A stretch of DNA of 64,000 nucleotides from JAXMCK01 sp046349395 (GTDB lineage: Bacteria; Pseudomonadota; Alphaproteobacteria; Geminicoccales; Geminicoccaceae). The stretch spans positions 124,001 to 188,000 of the forward strand of contig JAXMCK010000006.1 of NCBI GenBank assembly GCA_046349395.1, in the 5' to 3' direction. A model generated the notes under the pieces. That model made no database searches, was not told the DNA's origin, and worked only from the letters and a program-made list of their open reading frames with translations. Within the stretch, counting starts at the first letter, position 1. Each line of letters opens with the position of its first letter. Below are positions 37,645-46,737 of the stretch, piece after piece. The translations under genes and the position numbers were made by a program.

Positions 37645-38724
37645 TCAGGCCGTCACGCCCGGAACGTACCAGTCCATCTTGGCCAGATCCTCGTCCGACA
37701 TCGTTTGGCCGGCGGCGAGGCGCTCCTTGCCGTCGCGGTCGGTGATCGGCCCGGTGAACGGGTGCAGGCTGCCCGAGATGATCGCTGCCTTCACCTCGTC
37801 GCCGGCCTTGGCGGCCTCGGGCGTCACCTTCGGCCCATAGGGTGCGATCTCGACCGTGCCGTCCTTCAGGCCAAGCCACACGCCCTGGCTCTCCCAGGTG
37901 CCGTCGAGCACCGCCTTCACCCGGCCGATATAGTAGCCGTTCCAGTCGTCCACGATCGCCGTCAGCTGGGCGTCCGGCGCGAACTTCCGCATGTCGGACG
38001 ACTGCCCAAACGCCATCAGGTCGCGCTCCTGCGCCACCTGCAGGGCGGCGGGGCTGTCCGTGTGCTGCACGATGATGTCGCAGCCCTGGTCGATATGGGC
38101 CTTGGCGGCGTCCGCCTCCTTGCCCGGATCGTACCAGCTGTTGGCCCAGATCACGTTCACGCTCGCGTCCGGCGCCACCTTGTGCAGGGCGAGGGTGAAG
38201 CTGTTGATCCCCTGCACGACCTCGGGGATCGGGAAGCTGCCGATATAGCCGATCTTCTTCGTCTTGGTGACGTGGCCGGCGATCGTGCCGATGACGCACC
38301 GGCCTTCGTAGAATCGGGCGTCGTAGGTGGCGAGGTTCGGCAGCCGCTTGTAGCCCGTGGCGTGCTCGAACTTCACCTTCGGGAACTGCTTCGCCACCTT
38401 CTCGGTCGCATTCATGAAGCCGAAGGAGGTGGTGAAGATCAGGCCGTTGCCCGAGGTCGCCAGCTGCCGGATCACGCGCTCGGCGTCCGGGCCTTCGCTG
38501 ACGTTCTCGACGAAGGTCGTCTTCACCTTGTCGCCATATTCCTTCTCGATCGCGAGGCGGCCCTGGTCGTGCCGGTAGCTCCAGCCATGGTCACCGACCG
38601 GCCCCACATAGATGAACCCGATCTTCAGCGGGTCCTGGGCACTGGCGAGCCGGGGCAGCCCGGCGACGGCGGTGGTGGCGGCGACGCCGCCCAGCAGGCC
38701 GCGACGGCCGATCGCGAATGTCAT
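37645..38724 (-). CDS. BMP-family ABC transporter substrate-binding protein
   Basis: This 359-residue exported protein has a twin-arginine-like signal (IGRRGLLGGVAATTAVAG) and the BMP/PnrA lipoprotein-family fold (IGFIYVGPVGDHGWSYRHDQG, IGYIGSFPIPEVVQGINSF). Members bind nucleosides or nucleobases. It follows the dihydropyrimidinase gene by 22 bases, which fits purine/pyrimidine-related uptake. The matching permease and ATPase genes are not next to it. Confidence 0.92.
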   Translation of the reverse strand: MTFAIGRRGLLGGVAATTAVAGLPRLASAQDPLKIGFIYVGPVGDHGWSYRHDQGRLAIEKEYGDKVKTTFVENVSEGPDAERVIRQLATSGNGLIFTTSFGFMNATEKVAKQFPKVKFEHATGYKRLPNLATYDARFYEGRCVIGTIAGHVTKTKKIGYIGSFPIPEVVQGINSFTLALHKVAPDASVNVIWANSWYDPGKEADAAKAHIDQGCDIIVQHTDSPAALQVAQERDLMAFGQSSDMRKFAPDAQLTAIVDDWNGYYIGRVKAVLDGTWESQGVWLGLKDGTVEIAPYGPKVTPEAAKAGDEVKAAIISGSLHPFTGPITDRDGKERLAAGQTMSDEDLAKMDWYVPGVTA

Positions 38725-38746
38725 CGGTGCTTACCTCTTATGGTTC

Positions 38747-40207
38747 TCAGGGAGTCTGCGCCGCGTGGACCTCGCGGTGCACGGGGTGCGGTCGGTTGAT
38801 CTCGTTGACCTTGTCCTGGGCCTGGAAGATGTCCGCCCGCGGCGGCCGCGGCACCTTCTGGCCCTGGCCGCGCTCGACGTTGAGGCTGTTGTTCCGCCAG
38901 ACGACCCGCCCGTTGCAGATCGTCACCGCCGGCACGCCCTTCACCTGCATGCCCTCGAACACGTTGACGTCGAGGCGCGTGTGGTGGGTCGCCTTGCGGA
39001 TCGTGTGCGTCGCCTGCGGATCCCAGATCACGAGGTCGGCGTCCGAGCCCGCCTGGACGACACCCTTGCGCGGGTAGACATTGTAGATCTTGGCGGCGTT
39101 GGTCGAGGTGACGGCGACGAACTCCGACGGCGTCAGGCGGCCGGTGCCGACACCGTGGTGCCAGATCACCTTGAGGCGCTCCTCCAGCCCGCCGGTCCCG
39201 TTCGGGATCTTGGTGAAGTTGTCGAGCCCCATCTTCTTCTGCTCGATGGTGAAGGCGCAGTGGTCGGTCGCAACCACCTGCAGCGAGCCCGAGATCAGCC
39301 CGTCCCACAGCGACTTCTGGTGTTCCTTGCTGCGGAAGGGCGGGCTCATCACGCGCGCCGCCGCATATTCCCAGTCACGATTGTAATATTCGCCCTCGTC
39401 CAGGACGAGATGCTGCGCCAGCGGCTCGCCATAGACCCGCAGCCCATTGTCCCGCGCCCGCTTGATCGCGTCGTGCGCTTCGCGGCACGAGGTGTGCACG
39501 ACGTAGAGCGGCACGCCGACGGTCTGCGCGATCATGATCGCCCGGTTCGCCGCCTCGGCCTCGACATGCGGCGGCCGCGACAGGGCATGGCCCTCGGGGC
39601 CGGTGATGCCTTGTGCCAGCAATTGCTGCTGCAGCAGCCAGACGGCATCGCCGTTCTCGGCGTGCACCATCGGCAGGGCACCGAGATCCCGGCAGCGCGA
39701 GAAGCTGCGGAACAGGATCTCGTCGTCGACCATCAAGGCCCCTTTGTAGGCCATGAAGTGCTTGAAGCTGTTCACGCCGCGGTCGACGCACTCGGCCATC
39801 TGCTGGGCAGTCCGCTCCGACCAGCCCGTGATGGCGACGTGAAACGAGTAGTTGCCGACCGCCTTCTGCGCCCACTCCTCCCACTGGTCGAGTGCTTCGG
39901 TCAGGCTCTGCTGCGGCGAGGGCAGGCAGAAATCGACGATCATCGTGGTGCCGCCGGCCAGCGCCGACGCGGTGCCGCTCTCGAAATCGTCGCAGGCGAC
40001 CGTACCCATGAAGGGCATCTGCAGATGCGTGTGCGGGTCGATACCGCCCGGAATCACGAGCGCCCCGCCGGCGTCGATCACCTCGGCGCCGGACGGTGCC
40101 TGGAGGCGCTCGCCCACGGCCGTGATGGTGCCGCCCTCGGTCAGCACGTCGGCGCGAAAGGCCCGGTCGGCATTGACGACGGTACCGCCGCGGATCAGCA
40201 CGGACAT
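38747..40207 (-). CDS. hydA: Dihydropyrimidinase / hydantoinase
   Basis: This zinc amidohydrolase opens dihydrouracil or hydantoin rings. The 486-residue protein has IDPHTHLQMPFMGTV, the carbamylated-lysine region SFKHFMAYKGAL and further histidines (HAENGD, DHCAF). The ATG at 40207 has GGGAGGAAG just upstream. It lies with a BMP-family binding protein and near guaD-puuD, so this section looks like nucleobase catabolism. Confidence 0.93.
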   Translation of the reverse strand: MSVLIRGGTVVNADRAFRADVLTEGGTITAVGERLQAPSGAEVIDAGGALVIPGGIDPHTHLQMPFMGTVACDDFESGTASALAGGTTMIVDFCLPSPQQSLTEALDQWEEWAQKAVGNYSFHVAITGWSERTAQQMAECVDRGVNSFKHFMAYKGALMVDDEILFRSFSRCRDLGALPMVHAENGDAVWLLQQQLLAQGITGPEGHALSRPPHVEAEAANRAIMIAQTVGVPLYVVHTSCREAHDAIKRARDNGLRVYGEPLAQHLVLDEGEYYNRDWEYAAARVMSPPFRSKEHQKSLWDGLISGSLQVVATDHCAFTIEQKKMGLDNFTKIPNGTGGLEERLKVIWHHGVGTGRLTPSEFVAVTSTNAAKIYNVYPRKGVVQAGSDADLVIWDPQATHTIRKATHHTRLDVNVFEGMQVKGVPAVTICNGRVVWRNNSLNVERGQGQKVPRPPRADIFQAQDKVNEINRPHPVHREVHAAQTP

Positions 40208-40296
40208 CTCTTCCTCCCGGTCGTGTAGGCGTGGCCGGACCTTAGCCGAACAGGGTGCGGTGTCCAGGGCGCCACCCCCGCCGGAACCGCAGGTCC

Positions 40297-40325
40297 TTGA
40301 CGAGGTCTCCGGCGCCACCGAATGT
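40297..40325 (+). promoter_or_regulatory. Candidate promoter of the B12-riboswitch operon
   Basis: TTGACG (40297-40302) is followed after 17 bases by GAATGT (40320-40325). Transcription would begin near 40332, at the first stem of the riboswitch. The -10 is weak; the coincidence with the riboswitch 5' end is the main support. Confidence 0.4.
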
Positions 40326-40330
40326 GCGCT

Positions 40331-40509
40331 GTCGGCGGTGTTTCGTCTTGTCGATCGAAGGGAATCCGGTGCGGGCCGCGTGGCCCAATTCCGGAGCTGC
40401 CCCCGCAACTGTAGGCGGGAAGTCCGGGCCGCAACTTGCCACTGGGGTGAGCCACCCTGGGAAGGCCGGCCCGGGCATCGACCCGCGAGCCAGGAGACCT
40501 GCCGCCGAC
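40331..40509 (+). ncRNA. Cobalamin riboswitch
   Basis: The element has the conserved aptamer pieces in order: GAAGGGAATCCGGTGCGG, a short variable arm, CCGGAGCTGCCCCCGCAACT, GCCACTGGG, CTGGGAAGG and the B12 box GAGCCAGGAGACCTGCC. The ends pair perfectly as P1: GTCGGCGG (40331-40338) with CCGCCGAC (40502-40509). It senses cobalamin and normally lowers expression when B12 is plentiful. It lies 45 bases before a YVTN propeller gene that opens a copper-handling operon. Confidence 0.95.
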
Positions 40510-40521
40510 ACGGGCCAACAA

Positions 40522-40538
40522 CGGGACGGGGCGTCCCG
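40522..40538 (+). promoter_or_regulatory. Possible riboswitch expression-platform hairpin
   Basis: CGGGACG-GGG-CGTCCCG forms a 7-bp stem right after the aptamer and just before the ribosome binding site (ACGGGGGAAAC). No T-run follows, so control of translation is more likely than termination. This is inference from position and pairing. Confidence 0.4.
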
Positions 40539-40554
40539 CACGGGGGAAACATCG

Positions 40555-41694
40555 ATGCATCGCCTTCTGCTCGCTCTGGCCGTGACCTCCGTCGCGGCGA
40601 CGGCACACGCCGCCGGCGACCTCGACCATCTGGTCTTCGTGCCGAACCGCGACTCGAACGACGTCTCGGTGATCGATACCCGCACCGATACGCTCACACG
40701 CCGTGTCGCCGTCGGCACCAACCCGCATCAGGTCGCGATCAGCGCCGAGCTCGGCCTGCTCGTCGCCACCAACTCGGGGGCGAACACGCTCTCGATCGTC
40801 GACCTCTCGGGTGCCGCGGCCCCGACCCAGCTGGCGCTCGACAAGGTGCCGGAGCACATGGAGCTGTCGCCGGGCGGGAACGTGCTGGCCGTCGGCAACA
40901 TCGAGGCGGGCACGGTCTCGCTCATCGACCTGCCGAACCGCCGTGAGGTCCACCGCGTCGCCGGCCTCGACTCGCCGCACAACCTGACTTTCACCAAGGA
41001 CGGTGCCGAACTCTACGTCGCCAACCTCGGTGCCGACCGCGTCAGCGTCATCGACGTCGCCTCGGGCACGCTGGTGAAGGACATCGACCTTCGCCAGCCG
41101 CGGCTCGTCGCCGGCCTGAACGAGCCGCAGGATTTCCAGGGTGTCGTCAACGTTACCGCCACTCCGGACGGCAAGCTCGGCTTCGCCGCCTACGGCAGCG
41201 GCGACGGCCTGGCCGTCCTCGACCTGCAGAAGCAGGAGGTCGTGAAGACGCTCACGCTCGGTGCCATGCCCTGGCGCGCCTACGGCACCGCCGACGGCCG
41301 CACCATGGTCGTGCCGAACAATGGCGATGAGACGATCTCGCTGATCGACGTCGCCACGCAGAGCGAGGTCGCCCGCGTTCCAGGTGCCGCCGACATGACG
41401 GGCGTCAACATGGACGCCTTCGCCACGGCCGCCTTCACGCTGAGCCGGGCCGAGCACAAGGTCGTCGTCGTCGACCTCGACCGGCACGCCACCGTGGGCG
41501 AGATCGCGCTCCCGGGCTCGCCCGAGACCGGCGTCACGACCACGGACGGCAAGAAGCTCTATGTCGCGATCGGCGACACCAACCAGGTGGCGGTCATCGA
41601 CACGGCGAGCCGCAAGCTCGTCCGTACCATCGACGATGTCGGCAGCTTCCCCTGGGGCGTGCACATGATGGGGGCCGCCAACTACTGCCACTGA
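40555..41694 (+). CDS. Exported YVTN-family beta-propeller protein
   Basis: This 379-residue protein has a Sec signal peptide (MHRLLLALAVTSVAATAHA) and repeats of ~45 residues of the YVTN type, for example LYVANLGADRVSVIDVASG, TRVAVGTNPHQVAISAELG-like segments and KLYVAIGDTNQVAVIDTAS. It should fold as a seven-bladed propeller in the periplasm. The ATG lies behind the cobalamin riboswitch. The molecular function is unknown; the operon context suggests metal or cofactor handling. Confidence 0.85.
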   Translation: MHRLLLALAVTSVAATAHAAGDLDHLVFVPNRDSNDVSVIDTRTDTLTRRVAVGTNPHQVAISAELGLLVATNSGANTLSIVDLSGAAAPTQLALDKVPEHMELSPGGNVLAVGNIEAGTVSLIDLPNRREVHRVAGLDSPHNLTFTKDGAELYVANLGADRVSVIDVASGTLVKDIDLRQPRLVAGLNEPQDFQGVVNVTATPDGKLGFAAYGSGDGLAVLDLQKQEVVKTLTLGAMPWRAYGTADGRTMVVPNNGDETISLIDVATQSEVARVPGAADMTGVNMDAFATAAFTLSRAEHKVVVVDLDRHATVGEIALPGSPETGVTTTDGKKLYVAIGDTNQVAVIDTASRKLVRTIDDVGSFPWGVHMMGAANYCH

Positions 41695-41725
41695 GCGGCC
41701 GGACAGCCCGCTGAGCCGACCCAAG

Positions 41726-42079
41726 ATGCGCGCCCGCCACCGCAGCCTCGCCGAGCGCCTGCTCGCCTGGCTCGTGGCGGGTGCTCTGCTCGTCCTCCTG
41801 CCGCCCGTCGAGCCCATCGGCGGCGGCATCGAGATCTGCACCGCCGAGGGCGTCGCCCACGTCGCCTTCGACCCTTTCGCCCCGGCCAAGCAGCCGGCCC
41901 GTCACGACCATTGCCAGTACTGCTTCGCCGGCCGCGCGGTCCCTATTCTACCGGTCCTGCCGCAGGTGCCGGCGGCGGCCATCGTCCTCGCCGCCGACCT
42001 GCCGCTGCCGCCGGAGGTGCTCCTCCCCTCCGAGCACCTTCTCACCCCACCCTGCCGAGGCCCGCCCGAGATCGCCTGA
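41726..42079 (+). CDS. DUF2946 family protein
   Basis: This 117-residue protein has an N-terminal hydrophobic segment (LLAWLVAGALLVLLPPV), an ICTAEG motif and the HDHCQYC cluster that define DUF2946. Members are found near copper-handling and TonB/siderophore genes. Cysteine and histidine content suggests metal binding, but this is not shown. It follows the propeller gene by 31 bases. Confidence 0.82.
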   Translation: MRARHRSLAERLLAWLVAGALLVLLPPVEPIGGGIEICTAEGVAHVAFDPFAPAKQPARHDHCQYCFAGRAVPILPVLPQVPAAAIVLAADLPLPPEVLLPSEHLLTPPCRGPPEIA

Positions 42080-42139
42080 TCCGCCGCAGCCACAAGGGCT
42101 GCGTTGCCGTTCACCCGATCAACCGGCGGAGTCTCCGAC

Positions 42140-42676
42140 ATGTTGACCCGATTCGTCGCGACGCTCGGCGTCGCGCTCCCGCTCGCCATGGCCGTCCCGG
42201 CGTTGGCCCACGTCACCCTCGAAACCCCGGAAGCCCAGTCCCAGCACGGCTACAAGGCCGTGCTCCGGGTCGGCCATGGCTGCGACGGCAAGGCCACCCG
42301 AAGCCTGCGGGTGAAGATTCCCGAGGGCTTCATCGCCGCGAAGCCGCAGCCCAAGCCCGGCTGGCAGGTACAGACCGTGAAGGGCCCCTACGAGAAGAGT
42401 TACGAGCTCTGGGGCGAACAGGTGAAGGAAGGTGTCACCGAGATCGTCTGGTCCGGCGGCGAGTTGCCCGACGATTTCTACGACGAGTTCGTCTTCGTCG
42501 GCCGGATCCCCGACCTGCCGGAGGGCTCGCAGCTCTGGTTCCCGACCGTGCAGGACTGCGGCGACGGCGCCGCCCATCGCTGGATCGAGATCCCCGAGCC
42601 CGGCAAGAGCGAGGACGATTACGAGCAGCCGGCCCCCGGCCTGAAGATCGTCCACGGCGAGGCCAGCGACGACTGA
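42140..42676 (+). CDS. YcnI-like (DUF1775) periplasmic copper-binding protein
   Basis: This 178-residue exported protein has a clear signal peptide cut after AVPALA, which leaves a mature N-terminal His (HVTLETPEA). In YcnI proteins that His, with other residues, coordinates copper. GYKAVLRVGHGCDG, KPGWQV and FYDEFVFVGRIP match the DUF1775 domain. The ATG at 42140 has CGGAG upstream; a TTG at 42104 in frame is less likely. CopC-CopD follows after 13 bases. Confidence 0.88.
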   Translation: MLTRFVATLGVALPLAMAVPALAHVTLETPEAQSQHGYKAVLRVGHGCDGKATRSLRVKIPEGFIAAKPQPKPGWQVQTVKGPYEKSYELWGEQVKEGVTEIVWSGGELPDDFYDEFVFVGRIPDLPEGSQLWFPTVQDCGDGAAHRWIEIPEPGKSEDDYEQPAPGLKIVHGEASDD

Positions 42677-42689
42677 CGGTCCGGTTGCG

Positions 42690-44165
42690 GTGAGCCGCAT
42701 CCTGCTGCTGCTGCTGCTGCTCGCACCGCTGCCGGCGGGGGCGCACGCCGTCCTCGTCGGCAGCAAGCCCGCGTCGGGTGAGCGCGTCGACGCGCTGCCC
42801 CTCGTCCGGCTCCAGTTCAACGAGCCGGTGGCGCAAGCGAGTGTCCGCCTGCTCGACGAGAGCGGCACGGAGGTCCAGGCCGTGTTGGAAAGGAGCGACT
42901 CCGGCAAAGTCCTGACGCTCCGCCCGGACGCGACACCGGCGACGGGGCGCTACACGGTCACCTACCGCCTGACCTCCGCCGACGGCCACCCGGTCGTCGG
43001 CGCCTTCCCCATCGGCCTCGGCGTGCCGGCCGGGACAGCGACGGCGGCGAGCGACGATCCGGCCTTGTGGCTGACCTTCTGGTTCTGGCTCGGCGCCGTC
43101 CTCCTCGCCGCCGGCCTCGTTCTCGCCCCGACCCTGCTCGGCCCCGAAGCGCCCCGCGTCGGCGGAGCTTCGCTCCACCGGCTCGCGGCAGCCGTTCTCG
43201 CCACCACATTGGCCCGTGCTGCCGCCGTCGCCACGGCGCTGAGCGGCGTGTCGCTCCTGCAGCTCGCGACCTGGACCGAGTTCGCCGGCACCACCACAGC
43301 CCGCAGCACGATCGCCGCGTTGATCGGGGCGGCCTGCCTCGGCCTCGGCTGGCCTCGCGCCGCCGCCGCCCTTCTCATCCTGGCCCCGGCGCTCAGCGGC
43401 CACGTGATCACCACTGGCCCGACTCTGCTCATGGGCGCCTGCGTGGCGGCCCACACCCTGCTGGCCGCCCTCTGGCTCGGTGCCCTGCCGACCTTGCTGT
43501 GGGCGGCTCGACGCCCCGCCGTCGAAGCCGTGCCGGTTTTTCGACGCTTCTCCGCCTTCGCCCCCATCGGCGTCGCCCTGCTGGCGGCCCTGGGTCTCGT
43601 CATGGCCTGGGCGCAGGGCGTGCGCCTGAACTGGACGCCCTATGAAGGGTGGCTCGCGTCGAAGCTCGTCCTGGTCGGGCTGATGCTTCTCGCCGCCGCC
43701 CTCATCCGCTGGCGCCTCGTCCCGGCCTTTGAGGGCGGCAGCGCCGTTCCGCTCCGCCGCGCCCTGGTCCTGGACATGGTCCTCGCCACCGGCGTCGTCG
43801 CCGCGACCGCCGGCCTGGGCACCGTGCCGCCCCCTCGCGCGACGCGGGCACTCGCCGCCCCGCACACGCTCCATCTCGCCAGCCGCGAGCAGCAGGCCCT
43901 TCTCACCCTCCAGCCCGAGGGTCCGGGCTACCGGCTGGAGCTGAACCTGCTGAACCCGTCCCGCCCGCCGCTCGAAGCGCGCCTGCGCCTCGACGCGCCG
44001 GCACTCGGCATCCTGAACATGCGTGTCGACCTGAAGGCCGTCCGGCCCGACCTGTGGACGGCCGCGCTCACCTTTCCCGCCCCGGGTACGTGGCGGATCG
44101 GCGTCGACCTCCGGGTCGACGACTTCACCTTGGACAAGCTCTCGACGGAGGTCGAAATCCCATGA
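42690..44165 (+). CDS. CopC-CopD fusion, copper resistance/import protein
   Basis: This 491-residue protein joins a periplasmic CopC domain to a CopD membrane domain. After the signal peptide the mature protein begins with His (AHAVLVGSKPASGERV), the usual Cu(II) ligand, and SADGHPVVGAF holds another His. About eight transmembrane helices follow (residues ~125-390), then an extra ~95-residue soluble C-terminal domain. The GTG at 42690 is the start. CopC/CopD proteins usually import copper. Confidence 0.9.
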   Translation: MSRILLLLLLLAPLPAGAHAVLVGSKPASGERVDALPLVRLQFNEPVAQASVRLLDESGTEVQAVLERSDSGKVLTLRPDATPATGRYTVTYRLTSADGHPVVGAFPIGLGVPAGTATAASDDPALWLTFWFWLGAVLLAAGLVLAPTLLGPEAPRVGGASLHRLAAAVLATTLARAAAVATALSGVSLLQLATWTEFAGTTTARSTIAALIGAACLGLGWPRAAAALLILAPALSGHVITTGPTLLMGACVAAHTLLAALWLGALPTLLWAARRPAVEAVPVFRRFSAFAPIGVALLAALGLVMAWAQGVRLNWTPYEGWLASKLVLVGLMLLAAALIRWRLVPAFEGGSAVPLRRALVLDMVLATGVVAATAGLGTVPPPRATRALAAPHTLHLASREQQALLTLQPEGPGYRLELNLLNPSRPPLEARLRLDAPALGILNMRVDLKAVRPDLWTAALTFPAPGTWRIGVDLRVDDFTLDKLSTEVEIP

Positions 44166-44665
44166 AAACGTCGGCTCTTCTCGCACTCGTCACGGCCGGT
44201 CTCCTCGCCGCCGGCATCGCCACCGCGGCCGAGACCGCGAAGCTCGGCCCGATCGGCATCGACGACGCCTGGGCGCGTGCCGCACCCGCCGGCATGGCGA
44301 ACAGTGCCGCCTACATGAAGCTGGAGAACGGCGGTGCGGAGGCCGACAAGCTCGTCTCCGCCTCTTCCCCGGCGGCCGACATGGTCGGACTCCATGCGAC
44401 GACCGTGGACTCGAGCGGTGTCGCCCAGATGCGCGAGGTCGAGGGGATCGAGGTGCCGGCCGGCGGCTCGGTCGAGCTTGCCCCGGGTGGGCTCCACGTC
44501 ATGCTCATGGGCCTGAAGCAGCCGCTCGCCGCCGGCGGCACCCTGCCGCTCACGCTCGTGTTCGAGCATGCCGGCTCCGTCACGCTCGACGTGCCCGTGC
44601 AGGCGGCGACCGGAGGCATGGCCGGCATGAAGCACGACCACAACCAGCAGAGCACGAGCCCGTAG
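44162..44665 (+). CDS. PCu(A)C-type copper chaperone
   Basis: This 167-residue periplasmic protein has a signal peptide (ending ATAAE) and the PCuAC domain with the copper-site pattern His...Met...His-x-Met: VGLHATT, AQMREVEG and GGLHVMLM. A Met/His-rich tail (MAGMKHDHNQ) adds possible copper ligands. Such proteins deliver Cu(I) to cytochrome oxidase. Its ATG overlaps the CopC-CopD stop. It is the last gene of the riboswitch-led operon. Confidence 0.92.
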   Translation: MKTSALLALVTAGLLAAGIATAAETAKLGPIGIDDAWARAAPAGMANSAAYMKLENGGAEADKLVSASSPAADMVGLHATTVDSSGVAQMREVEGIEVPAGGSVELAPGGLHVMLMGLKQPLAAGGTLPLTLVFEHAGSVTLDVPVQAATGGMAGMKHDHNQQSTSP

Positions 44666-44672
44666 CGCAGGC

Positions 44673-46673
44673 TCAGGCGGTGGCGCGGCGCCTCCGGCGC
44701 CCGCCCTCGCTCGCTTCGGCGACCTTCGGCTCCGGCAGGCGCACCGCCGCCGCGAGGTTGGGGAAGGGTGCCGTCTTGTGCGGGATCGCCATGGCGGCGA
44801 CGAAGTGCTCCTGGAAGCGGGGCTCGATCGCCGTCTCGACCTTCTCGATCCGCTCCACAACGTCCTCGATCTCGCGCCGCGACCGACCGTTGAGGAGTGC
44901 TATCCGCGCCCCCGTCCCGGCGGCGTTGCCGGCCGAGCCCACCTTGTCGACCGCACAGTCCGGCACCAGCCCCAGCACCATGGCGTAAACCGGGTCGATG
45001 TGGCTGCCGAAGGCGCCTGCCAGTGTCACCCGATCGACGGTGTCGATGCCGAGCTTGTCCATGAGCAGGCGGCAGCCGGCATAGAGGGCGGCCTTCGCCA
45101 GCTGGATTGCCCGCACGTCGCCCTGCGTGATCCAGATCTGCGGATCCCCGTCGTGCAGCAAATAGCGGAAGGTCCGCCCCTCGCCCTGTACCCGCGCCGT
45201 CCGTGCCGCCATCGCCCCGTCGATCACACCGTCGGTCGTGATCAGCCCGGCGAGGAACATCTCCCCCAGCGCCTCGATGATCCCCGACCCGCAGATGCCG
45301 GTGACACCGGTGCGCCGTGCCGCTTCCGCGAAGCCCGGCTCGATCGACCAGGCATCGCAGCCGATGATCCGGATCCGGGGCTCCAGCGTGTCGCGGTCGA
45401 TCCGCACCCGCTCGATCGCCCCCGGTGCCGCCCGCTGCCCGGCCGAGATCTGCGCCCCCTCGAAGGCCGGCCCCGTCGGCGAGGAGCAGGCGAGCAGCCG
45501 GTCCTTGTTGCCAAGCACGATCTCGGCATTGGTCCCGACGTCGACGACGAGCGTCATCTCGTCGTTGAGATAGGGCGTCTCCGACAGCACCACGCCCGCC
45601 GCATCGGCCCCCACATGGCCGGCGATGCAGGGCAGCACGTAGATCCGCGCGTTCGCATTGACCGCGGTGAACCCGATCTCGCTGGCCCAGAGCTGGATCG
45701 AGCTGTCCGTCGCCAGCGCGAACGGCGCCCCGCCCAACTCGGTCGGGTCGATGCCCAACAGTAGGTGGTGCATGATCGGGTTGCCGACGAACACCGCCTC
45801 CAGGATGTCCGTGGGATCGATCCGCGCCTCGGCGCAGAGTTGGCCGACGATGGCGTTCAGCGCCTCGCGCACGGCGGTCGTCATCTCGACCTCGCCGCCG
45901 CGGTTCATCATGACGTAGCTGACCCGCGACATCAGATCCTCGCCGAAGCGGATCTGCGGGTTCATCATGCCCGACGACGCCTTCACCACCCCCGTCGCCA
46001 GATCGCACAGATGGGCCGCGATCGTCGTCGAGCCGACGTCGATGGCGATCCCGTAGAGCCGGTCGTGGAAACCCGGCCACACGGCGATGATCTGGTTGCC
46101 GCCCAGCACCGCCACCGTCACCGACCAGTTGCCCTTGCGCAGCGCCCGCTGCAGCGCCTGCAGCGGGCGGATGTCGATGGTGACGTCCTGGAGACCCCAC
46201 TGCGCCTGCAGCGCCTCGCGCACCCGCTCGAAATCGCCCCGCTGCAGGTGCATGTCGGGCTCGGCGACCTCGACATAGTGGAGCCGCACCACCGGATCCA
46301 TCTCGATGGCCCGGACCTCGGCACGCTTCCTGACGACCTGCTTGTGCACCTGGCTCTCGGGCGGCACGTCGATGACGACGTCGCCCTCCAGCAGCGCCTG
46401 GCAGGAGAGCCGCCGCCCCTCCTTCAGCCCCTTGCGGCTGCGGAAGCGTTCCTCGACCGCGGTGAACCCGCCCAGATGCTCCGCCGAGCTGACGATCCCG
46501 TGCTTCGCCAGCTCGCCTTCCACCACATTGACCTGACACCGCCCGCACAGCGCCCGCCCGCCGCACACCGAATCGATGTCGACCCCGAGCTTCCGCGCCG
46601 CCTGCAGCAGCGGCGTCCCCAGCGGAAACCGATCCCGCTTCCCGGACGGGGTAAAGACGACGAGAGCATCCAT
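44673..46673 (-). CDS. RACo-type corrinoid activation protein (Fe-S + ASKHA ATPase)
   Basis: This 666-residue protein has an N-terminal [2Fe-2S] ferredoxin domain (VCGGRALCGRCQVNVVEGEL, with a fourth Cys in RRLSCQALL) and a large DUF4445/ASKHA domain (IAIDVGSTTIAAHL, LVVDVGTNAEIVLG, VTLAGAFGSHIDP). RACo and RamA-like proteins use electrons and ATP to re-reduce inactive cob(II)alamin in corrinoid proteins. It closes the one-carbon cluster and meets the copper operon head-on with a 7-base gap. Confidence 0.92.
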   Translation of the reverse strand: MDALVVFTPSGKRDRFPLGTPLLQAARKLGVDIDSVCGGRALCGRCQVNVVEGELAKHGIVSSAEHLGGFTAVEERFRSRKGLKEGRRLSCQALLEGDVVIDVPPESQVHKQVVRKRAEVRAIEMDPVVRLHYVEVAEPDMHLQRGDFERVREALQAQWGLQDVTIDIRPLQALQRALRKGNWSVTVAVLGGNQIIAVWPGFHDRLYGIAIDVGSTTIAAHLCDLATGVVKASSGMMNPQIRFGEDLMSRVSYVMMNRGGEVEMTTAVREALNAIVGQLCAEARIDPTDILEAVFVGNPIMHHLLLGIDPTELGGAPFALATDSSIQLWASEIGFTAVNANARIYVLPCIAGHVGADAAGVVLSETPYLNDEMTLVVDVGTNAEIVLGNKDRLLACSSPTGPAFEGAQISAGQRAAPGAIERVRIDRDTLEPRIRIIGCDAWSIEPGFAEAARRTGVTGICGSGIIEALGEMFLAGLITTDGVIDGAMAARTARVQGEGRTFRYLLHDGDPQIWITQGDVRAIQLAKAALYAGCRLLMDKLGIDTVDRVTLAGAFGSHIDPVYAMVLGLVPDCAVDKVGSAGNAAGTGARIALLNGRSRREIEDVVERIEKVETAIEPRFQEHFVAAMAIPHKTAPFPNLAAAVRLPEPKVAEASEGGRRRRRATA

Positions 46674-46737
46674 GAGATCTATCCGAGTTGAGGACGTCTG
46701 GCGGCTCTGCGAGCGCCACGCAAATCCGACATGAATC

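Noticed and set aside
38747..40606. Longer version of the dihydropyrimidinase starting upstream of 40207
   Set aside because: The extra N-terminal ~130 residues are read from the riboswitch region on the opposite strand; the ATG at 40207 has a good ribosome binding site and the conserved N-terminus.
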